Below are positions 35,108 to 47,259 of a stretch of 64,000 bases of DNA, piece after piece. The DNA comes from Chrysogorgia sp. JL179-B06. Lineage: Eukaryota; Cnidaria; Anthozoa; Scleralcyonacea; Chrysogorgiidae. Position 1 is the stretch's first letter; each line of letters begins with the position of its first letter. The stretch spans positions 124,001 through 188,000 of the forward strand of contig JAYKKM010000222.1 in assembly GCA_035772405.1 (NCBI GenBank). Direction: 5' to 3'. The notes below the pieces were generated by a model, which did not search any database, was not told the DNA's origin, and was given only the letters and a program-made list of their open reading frames with translations. The translations under genes were made by a program, and so were the position numbers.

Positions 35108-35529
35108 CAAAGAGCGGCATGCTTTTGGATTGTTATTTTGCTCATAATAAGGATAATTTTCAAAGGTAAACTACGAATATAATAGTCTTTGTATTTATTG
35201 CATTTATTTGTTCGATAATTTACTCAGATTTTTACATGGACATGCGTTTCGGAGCAATTATATAATACCCGTCCACTTTTGAAACCGCATTTAAAGGCAG
35301 AAATACAAACCAGGATGTTCTAAATTGTTTTTAAATATAATGTCGAAGGTTTATATTGTGTGTAGTTGTTGATTGTTATTAAACTAAATGGGGTTTTAAA
35401 ATAGAACGAAGCAATTGTATTGATGAACTTTTCGTAATTTGTACGGTGGCTCACAAGGGACACCTCCATAAAATAACGAAAATACACATTAAAAATATTG
35501 GTACACATTAAAACATCAGCACAAAAAAA

Positions 35530-36170
35530 ATATGAATACATTTTATAAATATGAACACACTTTATAAATATATGATCACACTTTATAAATATGAACACAC
35601 TTTATAAATATGAACACACTTTATAAATATGAATACACTTTATAAATATGAACACACTTTATAAATATGAACACACTTTATAAATATGAACACACTTTAT
35701 AAATATGAACACACTTTATAAATATGAACACACTTTATAAATATGAACACACTTTATAAATATGAATACACTTTATAAATATGAACACACTTTATAAATA
35801 TGAACACACTTTATAAATATGAATACACTTTATAAATATATGATCACACTTTATAAATATGAACAACTTTATAAATACGAACACACTTTATAAATATATG
35901 ATCACACTTTATAAATATGAACACACTTTATAAATATGAATACACTTTATAAATATGAATACACTTTATAAATATGAATACACTTTATAAATATATGATC
36001 ACACTTTATAAATATGAACACACTTTATAAATATGAATACACTTTATAAATATATGATCACACTTTATAAATATGAACACACTTTATAAATATGAATACA
36101 CTTTATAAATATATGATCACACTTTATAAATATGAACAACTTTATAAATACGAACACACTTTATAAATAT
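35530..36170. repeat. 19 bp tandem repeat, about 30 copies, each with TATAAAT
   Basis: The unit CTTTATAAATATGAACACA repeats at 19 bp. Interspersed 21 bp variants contain TATATGATCACA, and in the right half these recur in a higher-order pattern of three to four units. Every copy contains TATAAAT on the plus strand. It ends about 150 bp before the ATG of the HECT gene. It is not a CRISPR array, because there are no unique spacers. Confidence 0.95.
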
Positions 36171-36323
36171 GACCGCGGGCGCACATCTCAAGGTCGGTGA
36201 CACGTGACAAGGTAACACGTGGCCCACATTGGCGACTAGCCTTCTTGTTGTCTGTTGTTGATGATTGGAAGTAGTTGCGGCGTATTTAAAATTTAAATTA
36301 ATGCAATTAGCATATTAATCGTT

Positions 36324-39300
36324 ATGTTTTGTTCCAAATGTGGTGCAAATTCAATCGAAGAAGCTTTGTTCTGCCACAAATGTGGTGTGCGGCTGAGAAC
36401 ATTAAGCAATTCAGACGCTGGGACAACAGACATGGCGGCGATATTAACAAGTGGTCCCTCGAGCTCTACAACAAGCCGCCGGGCTACAAGTTTAGCTGCT
36501 CCGAAGGTAATTGCAGCTGGTACAGGGAAGCCGCTAATCACGTTCCATCAGTTTCAAAGCAAAAAAGAAAATACCAGGAGAAGCCAGTTTACGCAAAAAT
36601 CTGCGAAAAAGCAAAAGATAGTTATTAAAGAAGTCAAACTCAAAATCGGCACGATAACATACCGTCCTGAAATTAACGAGTTGAAGGTCAGCCGAGGACC
36701 ATCAACAAACCACGCAATTTTAGTTTCTCCTTCTGCTGGTGTTTTGGAACTGCTGCAGAAAGCAGTGGAAAAGCACAGTCGTTTTAACCGCAAAATGTCA
36801 GACGATGTCGATGAATATTTTTTGCTCTATCCTGACAAAAGCCGCGTAGAAAAACTCCCGCGTAGAAAAAGATTTTACTCTGGAAAGATTTAAAGAAGAG
36901 CTTGGAAAGCCGTACGACCGTATCACATTGTACTTGTGTAAGGTCACTGACTTTTTTAAAAACGTGACCAATGAGTTGGCTGGAGTGTTGGAGGATACAA
37001 TCGAGCTTATCGAGGATGAAACCGCAGAACCAGAAACTGACCAAGTTCAGCCTCAGGTAAATACTAGAAGTTACTGTTGCATTATAATATGAACTTATGA
37101 ATTTTATTAAAATGTTATTGAATTTTTCTACATGTTTCTCTATTAATTAAGGAAAATTGTATAAATTAATAAGAATGTGAAACTTTATTTAGCCCCCAGC
37201 CTATAATATGTAGACCCCCTTCAAATAAGCCCCAGGGTTCATATTTTCAACAAAAAGCATTACCACTTTTGATAGGCTGTGGCTGTATTTACGGGCCCAT
37301 AAACTGACTTCTCCAAGCTATATCCAAACCCTAACCTAACTACAACCCGAACTAACCCTACAAAAATGCCGCTGTCTTTAATGGGTTATTAATAATGCCC
37401 CGATGTTACGCCCCAAGGTGGGAGGGGAGGGCGGGCATATGTGTCGCTAATTCAATTGATTAAATTTGATATACGCAAAGAGTAACAACCTACGTCTGCA
37501 ATATCACTTTGCAGGTTGGCATTTGCAGGCCGACCTGAGTTAGCTGAGTATCAAGGGCTAGTGCGAATTTCCCACATACATGTACTGTATGCCCTACCCA
37601 CCCACCATGTAACTTAAAATTGATAGGTGCATTATGTTAACATTTATTATTATGTTGCAGTGTTTAACAGCAGAAACAGAAGTGGGTGAAACTTCAACAA
37701 TTTATCCTTCTTTGTAATTCAGTAATATAACAATTTTCATATGTACAACAGTGTATGACAATAAGATGACATCTTCAATAAATACAAAGTTACTTGTCCA
37801 CACACATCTACATGTATTACCCTCTACTTAAATGTATTATCTTGGTTAGTGCAGTGGATTATTTATCCTATCATTGCACCATCCATTGATGTACACTGTA
37901 TGCATTTATGTCATGATCAAGTCATGTCTTCAAGCCCTTAATTGACAACATACATGTATTAGGGATGGTGTTATGTATATTGTATCTATTCTATGTCACT
38001 TATAGTAAACCAAGTACCATGGCTTTAGCCTTTTGTTGCATGTAATATGTTACATCTGTCATGTACCGGTATGTGAAAATAATGCAGTTTAATAATCTGA
38101 GCATGGTACTGTATTACAACGCACCCGGATATTTACACCCTTGTCTATTATCAATTAATTCAGCTATCCTTTTTTGGTAAACAGGGCTCCCAAGATGAAT
38201 ACCTCAACTGAAGGAAGCAACTCATCTTGTTATAAGTCTGTATAATATTATCATTATTATGTATACAATGTCTTAGAAACTCCATCCCATATACTTTGCT
38301 TCATATACTTTGCTTAGCCATTACCAAGAGGAATAGTTATTTAAATGATTTTCTGTAACTTTTTAAGAAACCATAGCAAGCCACCTTAAGTCAGTGTCAC
38401 TGCCTCAGTGGTTTGCAAAAATATTCATTAAATATTCATATTGGTGAAAAATATTGATATTGGTGATTCATGACCAAGAAGCATCATTTGACTTCAAGTA
38501 AAACTATCAACCTGTAGGCTATAATCAGTATAATTATGGTAATCTTACATAATAGCAAATTAACCTAGCTGGCATCGTTATTCAAATTTGCATAATGACA
38601 CGTTAAACTTACCCCGAACACGGCCTTTAATTTTTTAAATGTATATTTTGTACTCACTGAAATATATAACAATACAAAATGTAAAACTTGTATACAAACA
38701 AAGGTCAACTACCTGCAACACCATAAACATTGTCATGACACATATAACTGTAAATATTTTTAACTAAACCGTACCATATAGACATATTCCTAATACAGAT
38801 CATTATGACCAGTAGTCATTATGACCGGTGCTAATGTTTTATTCACTTTATTAATTTAGTTCATATGTCAGCATCATATGTGACTCAGACAACGAAGACT
38901 TTGAACTTCCAAATCTGTTTTTACCATCAATGGAAAAGGAAGAATGGTATGCAACAGCTTTATTAAATATACTAAACATTACATGGTAAAAACGGTATAT
39001 GCATAGATTATGTTTATGCATGTAGGTGTTGTATGATGTACATTGTAATCTGAACATTCAATCTTTTATAGGGAAAATAAACAACTGGTGCTAGAGGATA
39101 TACTAAAATCACATGTTGATTGTGTATTGAATTCAGATCCAGAGACCGAAAGAAATCAGGTGAATGTAAGAAGAAGCCATTGTTGGAAAGATGCCCTGAG
39201 TAAGTTGTCGAAACCAAGCTTTATTCCAGAGAGGCGTTTAAGTGTCAAGTTCGCAGATGATATGGGAACATCGGAAGGAGCTGTTGATGAAGGTGGACCT

Positions 39301-41474
39301 ACCCGCGAATTTCTGCGGCTTGCTGTGAAAGCGATGTATGACACATCTGGCATGTTTGGGGGTATAGATAAAAACATTGGTTTGGTTCCAAACTCACAAG
39401 GTAAAGTTTGCAACGTTATATTTATTTATTCAGCTTTTGCCTACTAATATAGATTATTATAAGTTACTAATAGTAACCAATATGCATGTCAACTTAGTAT
39501 CGTAGTCCTTTTCACAATGTGGTTGGCTACATTGCATGTGACCACATACAGTATGTGACCATCTAGTGTAATATTTATGTGTGATGTATATATTTTATAG
39601 CACGTTCAAAGAGACATTACTTTATGGCTGGTAAATTATTAGCCTTATCTCTCTGCAATGGTGGATCGACTGGAAACTGCCTTTCAAAAGCAATTTATCA
39701 ATATTTAGTGTATGGTGAAGAAAACGCTCTTGTCAACCCAACTGTGGTCGATATACCAGATTATGAAGTCCGCACTGCTATTACACAGGTACTGTACAAT
39801 TACTTGTACTATCAGTCGATTAATATTTCACTTTACACCAGGCCGTTCAATTTACACTGATTATTTAGTGTCTATTTTCTAATCGCTTTAGTACAGTACA
39901 TATAAGCATTTGATTTTGATGTGATGAAGAAATTGCATAACCTAAGACGAAATGCGCCCCAGTGTTTACTCTGTCTAACATCAGACAATTACCCCTGGCA
40001 AGGGAAATTATTGGGTGTTATTGTTAATGGAGTAAACAATATCTTTCCATCATGGATAAATCTAACCGTTTGAAACTTGAAAAAAGGAAACAAAATCTCT
40101 AAAATGGTTAACAGGTTAAATTTTCAATGTTTGTAAACGTGTACATTTACAAACATTTTAAAATGTGTATCAAATCTTTGTAAGTTTGTATTGTTGAATC
40201 TATGCATTTTATTTGTGAAAATGCACAGCCCGTACGGTATTAATAAATTAGTATGTAAATTTTCTTTCAGCTTGCAAATTCAAATGCCGAATCATGTTCA
40301 CAAGCCTTATCTGGTGTGTCACTTTCCTTGGAACAATGTGGCTATTCAAGAAGACATCTGCCAGAAAACAGAGAGGACATGGTGAATGAACTTTGTCATT
40401 TCTTTGCCATCGACGTTGTCCGTGGTGCTCTTGACCAGATGCGACAAGGGCTTGGAACCCTGGATGTACTTGGAATGATGAAAAAGTATCCCAAGTTAAT
40501 GCAGCAAGCATTTTGCGCAAGGGATAAGCCGTTGACAGCAGTCGATGTTAATGCTTTGTTCACCCCGAACATGGATGACCCTGGCAGCAACAAGTACCCT
40601 AGACAGGAACTTGCACTTATGCATTGGCGTGATTATCTGCAGGATTGTGAAGGTACTATAATGTAGAAAAATGTACAATTACATTTTTCAGTAACTACTT
40701 AACCGGGTCAAATAACTCCACGTAATCAGCGTCTTAGTCTGGGTTCATTTCTAATTGTTTTTCAAGAGAAGACAACAACTACGTGTTGACAATTTGACAT
40801 ACTTTTCTACTGTCTATTCCTTTTCTCTAGGTTTTATTTATTTCTTCTTAAGTTTTCTTTCTTCTAATTTTAGTCTGCTATTTTTCCACCCCTGTCAAAA
40901 CAACGTTCATATAACTCATGGATATTTTATGCTAGGAATACGTGTACACAACAAACCCCCTCGCCCGCCCCCATTTGCCTTATGTTTTCTAATTTAAATT
41001 TCTAAAATATTCCAAATCAGTTTCTGTTCACCAGGGCCCAATTTTCGGCCGTGTGTGTGTGCCGGTTGATCTTGAATGGCACGGTTCAATGCGTAACTGG
41101 ACTCTCTGTAACACACTAAACGCCGGTCGGGATTAGCACCCTCCAGCATCCGGGCGAGGGGACAACAATATTATTCAAATTTCCTATTGGGCACTTACAA
41201 ATAATGTATTGTTTTCTGTTCAGCTGGACGATGTAGTGTAACCCTTGGAGACGTTTTGATATTTGCCACAGGAAGTGAAGACATTCCTCCTCTGGCCTTC
41301 ACTCCCGTTCCGTCGATACGATTTTGGGAAGATGTTCGTCCGAGATCAAACACCTGTGATACGACCCTTTACCTTCCTCTTTTCCCCAATTCAATTGATG
41401 AAGTGGAGTACGAAGAGTTCAAGGAGAAAATGGATGATGGGATTTTAAATTCACCATCTTTCGGTGTCGCATAA
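36324..41474 (+). CDS. HECT-type E3 ubiquitin ligase with N-terminal zinc ribbon; exon 1 frameshifted by a 16 bp duplication
   Basis: Exons: 36324-37056, 37661-37713, 38860-38946, 39072-39400, 39601-39788, 40271-40652, 41224-41474. Donors (GTAAAT, GTAATT, GTATGC, GTAAAG, GTACTG, GTACTA) and acceptors agree in phase throughout. The N terminus is a zinc ribbon (MFCSKCG then FCHKCG; Cys3, 6, 17, 20). A Ser/Lys-rich linker and a helical region follow. The C-terminal half is a HECT domain: LSVKFADDMGTSEGAVDEGG with PTREFLRL, YFMAGKLLALSLCNGG, and the active-site loop NTCDTTLYLP, whose Cys codon is 41355-41357. A thioester on this Cys would pass ubiquitin to substrates. In exon 1, CCGCGTAGAAAAA occurs at 36842 and again 16 bp later. 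The extra 16 bp shifts the frame and gives a stop at 36893. Without it the model is 668 residues and every phase agrees. Either this copy is broken or the duplication is an allele or assembly error. Confidence 0.85.
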
Positions 41475-41516
41475 TAGTTGCGTTATGAACATATTGATAT
41501 GGAACTATGAAGTTAA

Positions 41517-41692
41517 GGTGGCTCCCTATAGTTTTTCGAAACATGGAAAATTTATGATTTATAATTACATCAAATTTTTTCAAGAATTGTTAGAAGTTAG
41601 GAATTGTGTTACTTATACAAAACAATAATCTTAGAGTTGGGCTTTTAATGGTACTTTATTCGAAAAAACTCAAAAAACTGTATGGAGCCACC
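41517..41692. mobile_element. 176 bp TTAA-flanked MITE
   Basis: GGTGGCTCCCTATAGTTTTT at 41517 is mirrored by AAAAACTGTATGGAGCCACC ending at 41692. Both ends abut TTAA (41513-41516 and 41693-41696). It lies about 40 bp after the stop of the HECT gene, so it is probably in its 3' untranslated region. Kolobok or piggyBac type. Confidence 0.85.
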
Positions 41693-41925
41693 TTAACTTA
41701 TACTTGATTATTATATATCATGAGTTGACTTTCTTACTATTATTGACAATCGTGGAACATTATGTTTCAGGTACATGTATGCATAAGGTCATAAACAGTC
41801 TTTTACATCTACAGTAGTTCAAATTGATCGAGCGTTATAGAATGATTAAAATTAGATAAATTTAGATAGTATTAACCCTTTCCAACCCCAAACCATTCCC
41901 TCTGTTATTTTATTCCATCCGATGC

Positions 41926-42088
41926 TAGTAGTATAGAGAGTGGGGCTGCGAGCTCACCAATGTCGACCGTAATATAAACACCAAAACATCACCAAATTTG
42001 TGCCAAGCCACAACTCGGCGATGTTTCGGTATTTATGTTTTACGCGGTCGACATTGGTGAGCTCACAGCCCCACTCTCTATACTACTA
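41926..42088. repeat. 163 bp long hairpin
   Basis: TAGTAGTATAGAGAGTGGGG at 41926 is inverted at 42088. The arms are about 65 bp and nearly perfect (GAGCTCACCAATGTCGACCG in both), with a ~30 bp loop. It may be a foldback MITE; a TA-type duplication cannot be told from the palindrome itself. Confidence 0.85.
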
Positions 42089-42204
42089 TGGCAATCATTA
42101 GTCAAGCTAGACACCCCTCCCACGTTTTCTACTCAATTGATGCAAACACACGCGAGACTAACAAAACAACACCAAATCACAATTTTCGCTAAATTTTATG
42201 CTAC

Positions 42205-42370
42205 TTTAGACATATTTAAAAATAGAATGTGTCGCTTCATCATTTTCACATATTTAAAAATAGAAAGTGCCGTTTCAACATTTTCGCGTATTTAAAAAAT
42301 AGAAAGCGTCGTTTCAACATTTTCACATATTTAAAAATAGAAAGTGTCGTTTCAACATTTTCGCATTTTT
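42205..42370. repeat. Tandem repeat of ~45 bp, four copies
   Basis: The unit TATTTAAAAATAGAAAGTG-CGTTTCAACATTTTC repeats four times with small indels. Frames through it are artefacts. Confidence 0.85.
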
Positions 42371-42503
42371 TTGACAAACCACCAACACGTTCTGCTGCTC
42401 TCAATTCACGCGCGAAAAAAAACCACTAGATTTTGATTCTAGTGGTGATGTTTATCCAAATGGATAGCGAAATGGTGCTCTTTTGATTGGCTAACAACGT
42501 TAG

Positions 42504-44468
42504 CTAACGAATAGCCAGTTGTTCACTATTTTCAGTGGTATCTCTCACTACAATGTTTTTGTGACCATACGCGTAGGAGTCAATACCATTTTCTAAAAGG
42601 TATCGTTTATCATCAAAGCAGGATAGCGACACTTTATTAATTTCATAACTACCTAGCTGATGTTTGACACTTCTAATGGTCTTCATTGTGTGTCGCAATT
42701 GTTTCTGCTCAAGTAACACACTTTTGTAATCTTCGTGTCTGATTACCTTTTTAATTATATTCTTTCTAATACCTTTAGCAGTTTTTCCACCACCTCCATC
42801 CTCTTTTAAATAACTATACATTTTGCTGCGCAACCCAACGAACTCAATAATTGGCGTTCCAGCGCACTCGTCTTTCATCTTCCCAATAACTTTCTTATTC
42901 TCCTTAAAAGCGAATGGGTTGTCTGCAGGGTAATCACTATTGTCAAACTTTTCACGCTCCATCATAAAGTCAGAGTAGACGTCATCAGTTTTGATTGTGT
43001 ACAGCAGACTGTCGGTGTCAGTGAAGTGCAATCTGCAGGTGCCGCTAGAGTACTTTTTCATGATGTAGTTATAGTGAAAATCATACATCAGCGTTTTGCT
43101 CAAGTCTAGTATGCACATACCCACATATGCAGGTCGATTTAATGTCAGCGTTTCTTTAACTTTGTGGACAGCGACTAAGTTCTCGCTAAATATCTTGAAA
43201 GACACAAACGTCGGCTTCGAGACAAGCTTTTCTAATTTCCTCCTAGTGGTCACTAATCTCACGTCCACACGCTTCCTCAAATTTTCCATCGTTTTTCCAA
43301 ACACACTGTTATTCATCAACTTGAAGAAGTCCTTCTCAAAAGCGTTCTTAGCCGCAATTCTTTTGACTGTATTAAAGTCAATGTACTTACCCAACCACTT
43401 AGACTGGTCAAATTGTAGGACCCTATGCACCTTTTTGATTTTCAATCCAAGATCCACATACAACTGCAGATTTTTATAGTGACACACATACTTTTTTTTG
43501 TTCATCAAATTAGTCACCAGCTTCTTCACACCGCCAACACTCACATTAAACTTATTTTTAATTTTCGTGCAGTACTCCGACAACATGTCAACGGTTATCT
43601 CCATCTTCTCAGGAGCCAGCGGGTAGTCGTTGTGTAGGTCATGCAAATGGTCTGGATACTCCAAGTCGACTTCGAGTAGTAAGCCCTTTTTACTGTCGTT
43701 GTGATAGTCGCATAGATTAACCTTTTTTATTTCTTTCTCAGTCAACCACTTGAAGCCACCCGTAGGTAAACTTTGACTCATTGCCCATCCGTACAAATTG
43801 TTGGCATCAAGGTACATCAAATACTTCGACTCTTGCGCTTTGTCATACCCTTCCATGTATTTATTATTCGCCACACCATGTCTGTTGCATATGTAGCTCA
43901 CACCACCACGCATACCTAATTCTACGAACTGGAACATGTCAATGTCGGACAATAATTCGAGTTCCACTCCAGTCATCTTTAACATGGCATCCCAAGCCAA
44001 TCCAGGCGACGTGAAATACTGACACGGGTCTAATTTATACTCGCGATGACATGTCTTTCTAAAGTTCTCAAAAACGTCAGCGAGCAAGAGCACGTCGCTT
44101 TTCAAATACAGATCGTGATACCCACCCATATTTTCAACGTCGAAGTAGTCCCACACATCACAAGCGCGCTCATGCATTTCTTCCGTAATATGTTCGTCAT
44201 TCAGAATGCTGTAGAAGTCCTTTTTGGAGGGTAGCTCGCATTCATCGAATTTATCAAAGGAGTCCATATAATCATAGGGATAGACCCCCTTTCTTGTCAT
44301 AAGTGCCAACCCCTCATCATGAAACACTTCTGACGTGTATTTGAAAGCGTCTCTTGGTAGGTTCTTCACCAAGTTGTCTAGACCACTACTCATGAACTGA
44401 AAGCTGTCCAAGAATACCAAGTTTTTTCCAAGCACACTGTAAATGAAAAAGGGTTGAAACGACCCCAA
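42504..44468 (-). pseudogene. Polinton/Maverick-type protein-primed DNA polymerase B, N-terminally truncated
   Basis: The minus-strand open frame of 654 residues shows family B polymerase motifs in order: a 3'-5' exonuclease remnant (VFLDSFQFM), motif A (MYLDANNLYGWAMS), motif B (KLMNNSVFGKTMEN) and motif C (FTDTDSLLY). The end, FDDKRYLLENGIDSYAYGHK, is typical of Polinton and adintovirus polymerases. Polinton polymerases are usually over 1,000 residues; the N-terminal part, including exonuclease motif I, is missing because homology stops at about 44460 where a simple repeat begins. Within what remains there are no internal stops. In intact elements this enzyme copies the linear genome from a protein primer. 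No Polinton terminal repeats, integrase or capsid genes are visible here, so this is a remnant. Confidence 0.85.
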
Positions 44469-44779
44469 ATTTCGTTTTAGCCCTGTTGGAGCCGAAGCTG
44501 TTTTGGCCCTACGTGAAAGCCATTTTGGGATTCGGGAGCTAGATCGACACTAACAGGGCTATTTTAGGTACACTAAAAGCCAATTTGGCCCTACCCGTTT
44601 CCAAAACAGCCCTGCCATATTTCGATTCAGCCCCACCGTTTTCCAATTCAGCCCCACAGATCAAAACGACTCTCATTCCAGGGGCTGTTACGGCTCCACT
44701 TGCAGCGCTACTTATGATGTCCATATCAATGATATCAGCCCCCAATGAATACATTTTGGCTCTCTTTTTCCGAATCGGC

Positions 44780-45165
44780 TCTTACACATGTCAAATCGAC
44801 CCACTTGTCAAATCGACTCCCAGTGGCAAATCGACTCCGCTGTCAAATCGACTCCCGCGTGCCAATTTAGTTCCCGTTCTTCAAATCGGCGCCCGCGTGT
44901 CATATCGACCCCCGAGTTTCAAATCGACTCATGTCAATTGTCAAATCGACTAACGCGTGTCAAATCGACTCGCGCGAGTCAAATCGACTCGCACGTGTCG
45001 AATCGACTCGCATGTGTCAAATAGACCCGTGTGTGTTAAATCGACTCCCGGCTGTCAAATCGACTAGGGCGTGTCAAATCGACTCGCGCGTTTCAAGTCC
45101 ACTCGACCGTGTCTCAAATCGACTCTCTTGCCAAATAGTTCTCCCTGTGTAATCGGCTCGCGCTT
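44780..45165. repeat. Degenerate 18-20 bp tandem repeat, about 20 copies
   Basis: Variants of GTGTCAAATCGACTCGCGC repeat with frequent substitutions, so three forward frames stay open. The leftward 44470-44780 holds related, more diverged repeats (CAGCCC-TTTCCAAT). It abuts the truncated polymerase. Not coding and not CRISPR. Confidence 0.85.
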
Positions 45166-45397
45166 GTTAAAGCGACGCGCGTGAAAGAATTGATATTATC
45201 TTCTCGATAGTTTTTATTGGTCGAGAATATCATCTATCTTTCAAGTGGCATGTTTGGCCAGTAAGACAATAGTATCAATATGGGCCATTCTGGTTAGTAG
45301 ATACATCATACATTTGAACCGTTTTGCGAGTTAGACTTAACCAGCTACACCGTGCTACATCAATATGGATGCTTCCAGACAACATTTTGATGTTCAG

Positions 45398-45691
45398 AAG
45401 TAAAAGATTGGTTGCTGTCCCATGATTTCCCAGAAGGTCGGGAACGTATCGGTAAGTTTCGCGATATTAGATATTTTTACTGGAATGACACTATATATTG
45501 CAGTTCTATCTTTTTGATCAATATTGTGTAATAAATGTGATTTTTTATATTTGTATGTAGAAAGTGAAGAATTAAATGGCGAGGACATGACAGCCTTGTA
45601 CGAAGTTGACGCAGAAATTAGACACTTTTTTCCTTCATTCAAATTTCGCCAGAAATTTAAGGGATTTCTTAGCGACGTAATTAAAGAGAAG
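45398..45691 (+). CDS. Two exons encoding a SAM-like domain, gene incomplete
   Basis: Exon 45398-45451 (acceptor TGATGTTCAG, donor GTAAGT) reads VKDWLLSHDFPEGRERI. Exon 45561-45691 (acceptor TTTGTATGTAG, donor GTAAGA) reads ESEELNGEDMTALYEVDAEI then FFPSFKFRQKFKGFL. The junction is phase 1 and gives E-SEELNGED. The W-L pattern, the ELNGEDMTAL turn and the final helix with KF-GFL fit a sterile alpha motif (SAM) domain, a protein-interaction module. It lies 2 kb before a kinase pseudogene in the same orientation; SAM and kinase domains are often joined, so they may be parts of one degraded gene. Start and stop are not found. Confidence 0.55.
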
Positions 45692-47230
45692 GTAAGAATT
45701 CACGTTAAAATTTTCGTTTTCGCAAATTTTATACATTGTAACTTTTTAACAATTTCTATCATACTAGACTAACAAAATAATGTTCTATTCGAAAACCCGG
45801 CGCAGACAACCCGGGCCTGGGAACGAGAATGTATGCGCCCGCGATATATTCATTCAGAGGTTCAGAGCATGCGTAGAAACTATTTGCGAATTTGGCGCCT
45901 ATTCTACAAGTGACCGTTGGGATTTATATTTGCATTCGAAGAAGGAAAATCGGATAAAATATAACGCTAAACTCGCGTTGGATACAGTATTTTGTTCACT
46001 TAATATTTAGTATTATAAGATGTTACTTTTCTCAGGAAATACGTTCAAGAAACGCCTCGTAGTTGGATTGTCCGCTGTGGAAGAATTTTCAACATTGAAC
46101 ATGGCTGATCTCTCCGTGTCGACCTGATCACTCGACTGTCGATTACGCTACTAAGCTTATTCAAATTGTTGCGTATATAAGCTACAAAACGAATACGAGC
46201 CTTGTAGTATTAAATTCCAGTTTCTCTGTTTGTTATATTTGTAGTGTGGGAGTGACGGCGAGAATGAAGAAGATGGTGTTATGGTGTACATGTTTGTAAC
46301 CAAACACTAGCCGAGGCCCCAGGCGTTTATATATCCAGTCACAATGATAATCGCCATCGTCTGCCGATAGTTCTCCCAACCAAGCTAGTTCTCCCGAGTA
46401 GGTGTATCGGCTGTCGCCAACGTGGCTTCATCTGTGCATGTAGGCTAAGTCTTAAAATTGCCATATTTTTAATATATTCCAATATATTTAACCTTGGTAA
46501 TTTTGATGTGTATGTTTAATCTTCTCCTATTTAAGCTAGTTAAGACTTAATTATTGCAATTGTGTCTATATGCCTACGATTTAAAGATCTTTTATCATTG
46601 AATCTTTGACAGTTCTATCGAGAAAGTTATTAAACAAGTTATAGGAAGCTTAGGATTAATAAATAAATAGACGGACAGTTTCTAAATGCCTGAACTGGCA
46701 AATATTATGGACATACACATTGGTAGTTTATTTCAGCTTATTGGATAGAAATTCAATGGACAGGGAAATGTATTATCCTATTATCATTCTTATAATTTGG
46801 TGGGGGGAGAAAAATTGTAACATGATTAGATCACTTTTAGGTTTTAAGAGTTTGTAGAACTGCACAACATATACAATTCTCTGGTTATGCTGCCCTTGAA
46901 ACAAAATAATGTTTCTTAATTAGCTTTACACTTGTATATAAAAAATCTATCAATGTTATATGTTTGATTTAGAAATATATTATTTAATCACATTTCTACA
47001 GTCTGTACTATGATATACATGGGCTGCACACTCTTTGGGAACCTGCAGGGCTGTGAGCAGAACATTTTCATGTTCTGGAACTCTGTCCTAAACACGATGT
47101 GCTGGTGCGAAGATGTTGTGTAGGAACAGAACTGTACAGATTAGAAATATGATTACTGATATTTTTCCAAACATAGAATACATATGAATCTGGAAAAAAA
47201 GAAAGCACTAAAAGAATAGAAAGAAAAGAC
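45692..47230. other. No recognised gene
   Basis: The open frame 45780-46010 (KTRRRQPGPGNENVCARDIF...) has a plausible composition but no domain I know. The rest is AT-rich. Confidence 0.4.
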
Positions 47231-47259
47231 AACAACTAAAGAAGGAGGAGAAACTTTTA

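Noticed and set aside
35530..36170. Possible CRISPR-like array
   Set aside because: Units abut without unique spacers, and this is an animal genome; it is a plain tandem repeat.
43096..44234. Plus-strand frames opposite the Polinton polymerase
   Set aside because: Antisense shadows of the polymerase.
44780..45165. Repeat-protein genes in three overlapping frames (Ser-Asn-Arg-Leu-Ala type)
   Set aside because: The frames are open only because an 18-20 bp repeat lacks stops; no start context or domain.
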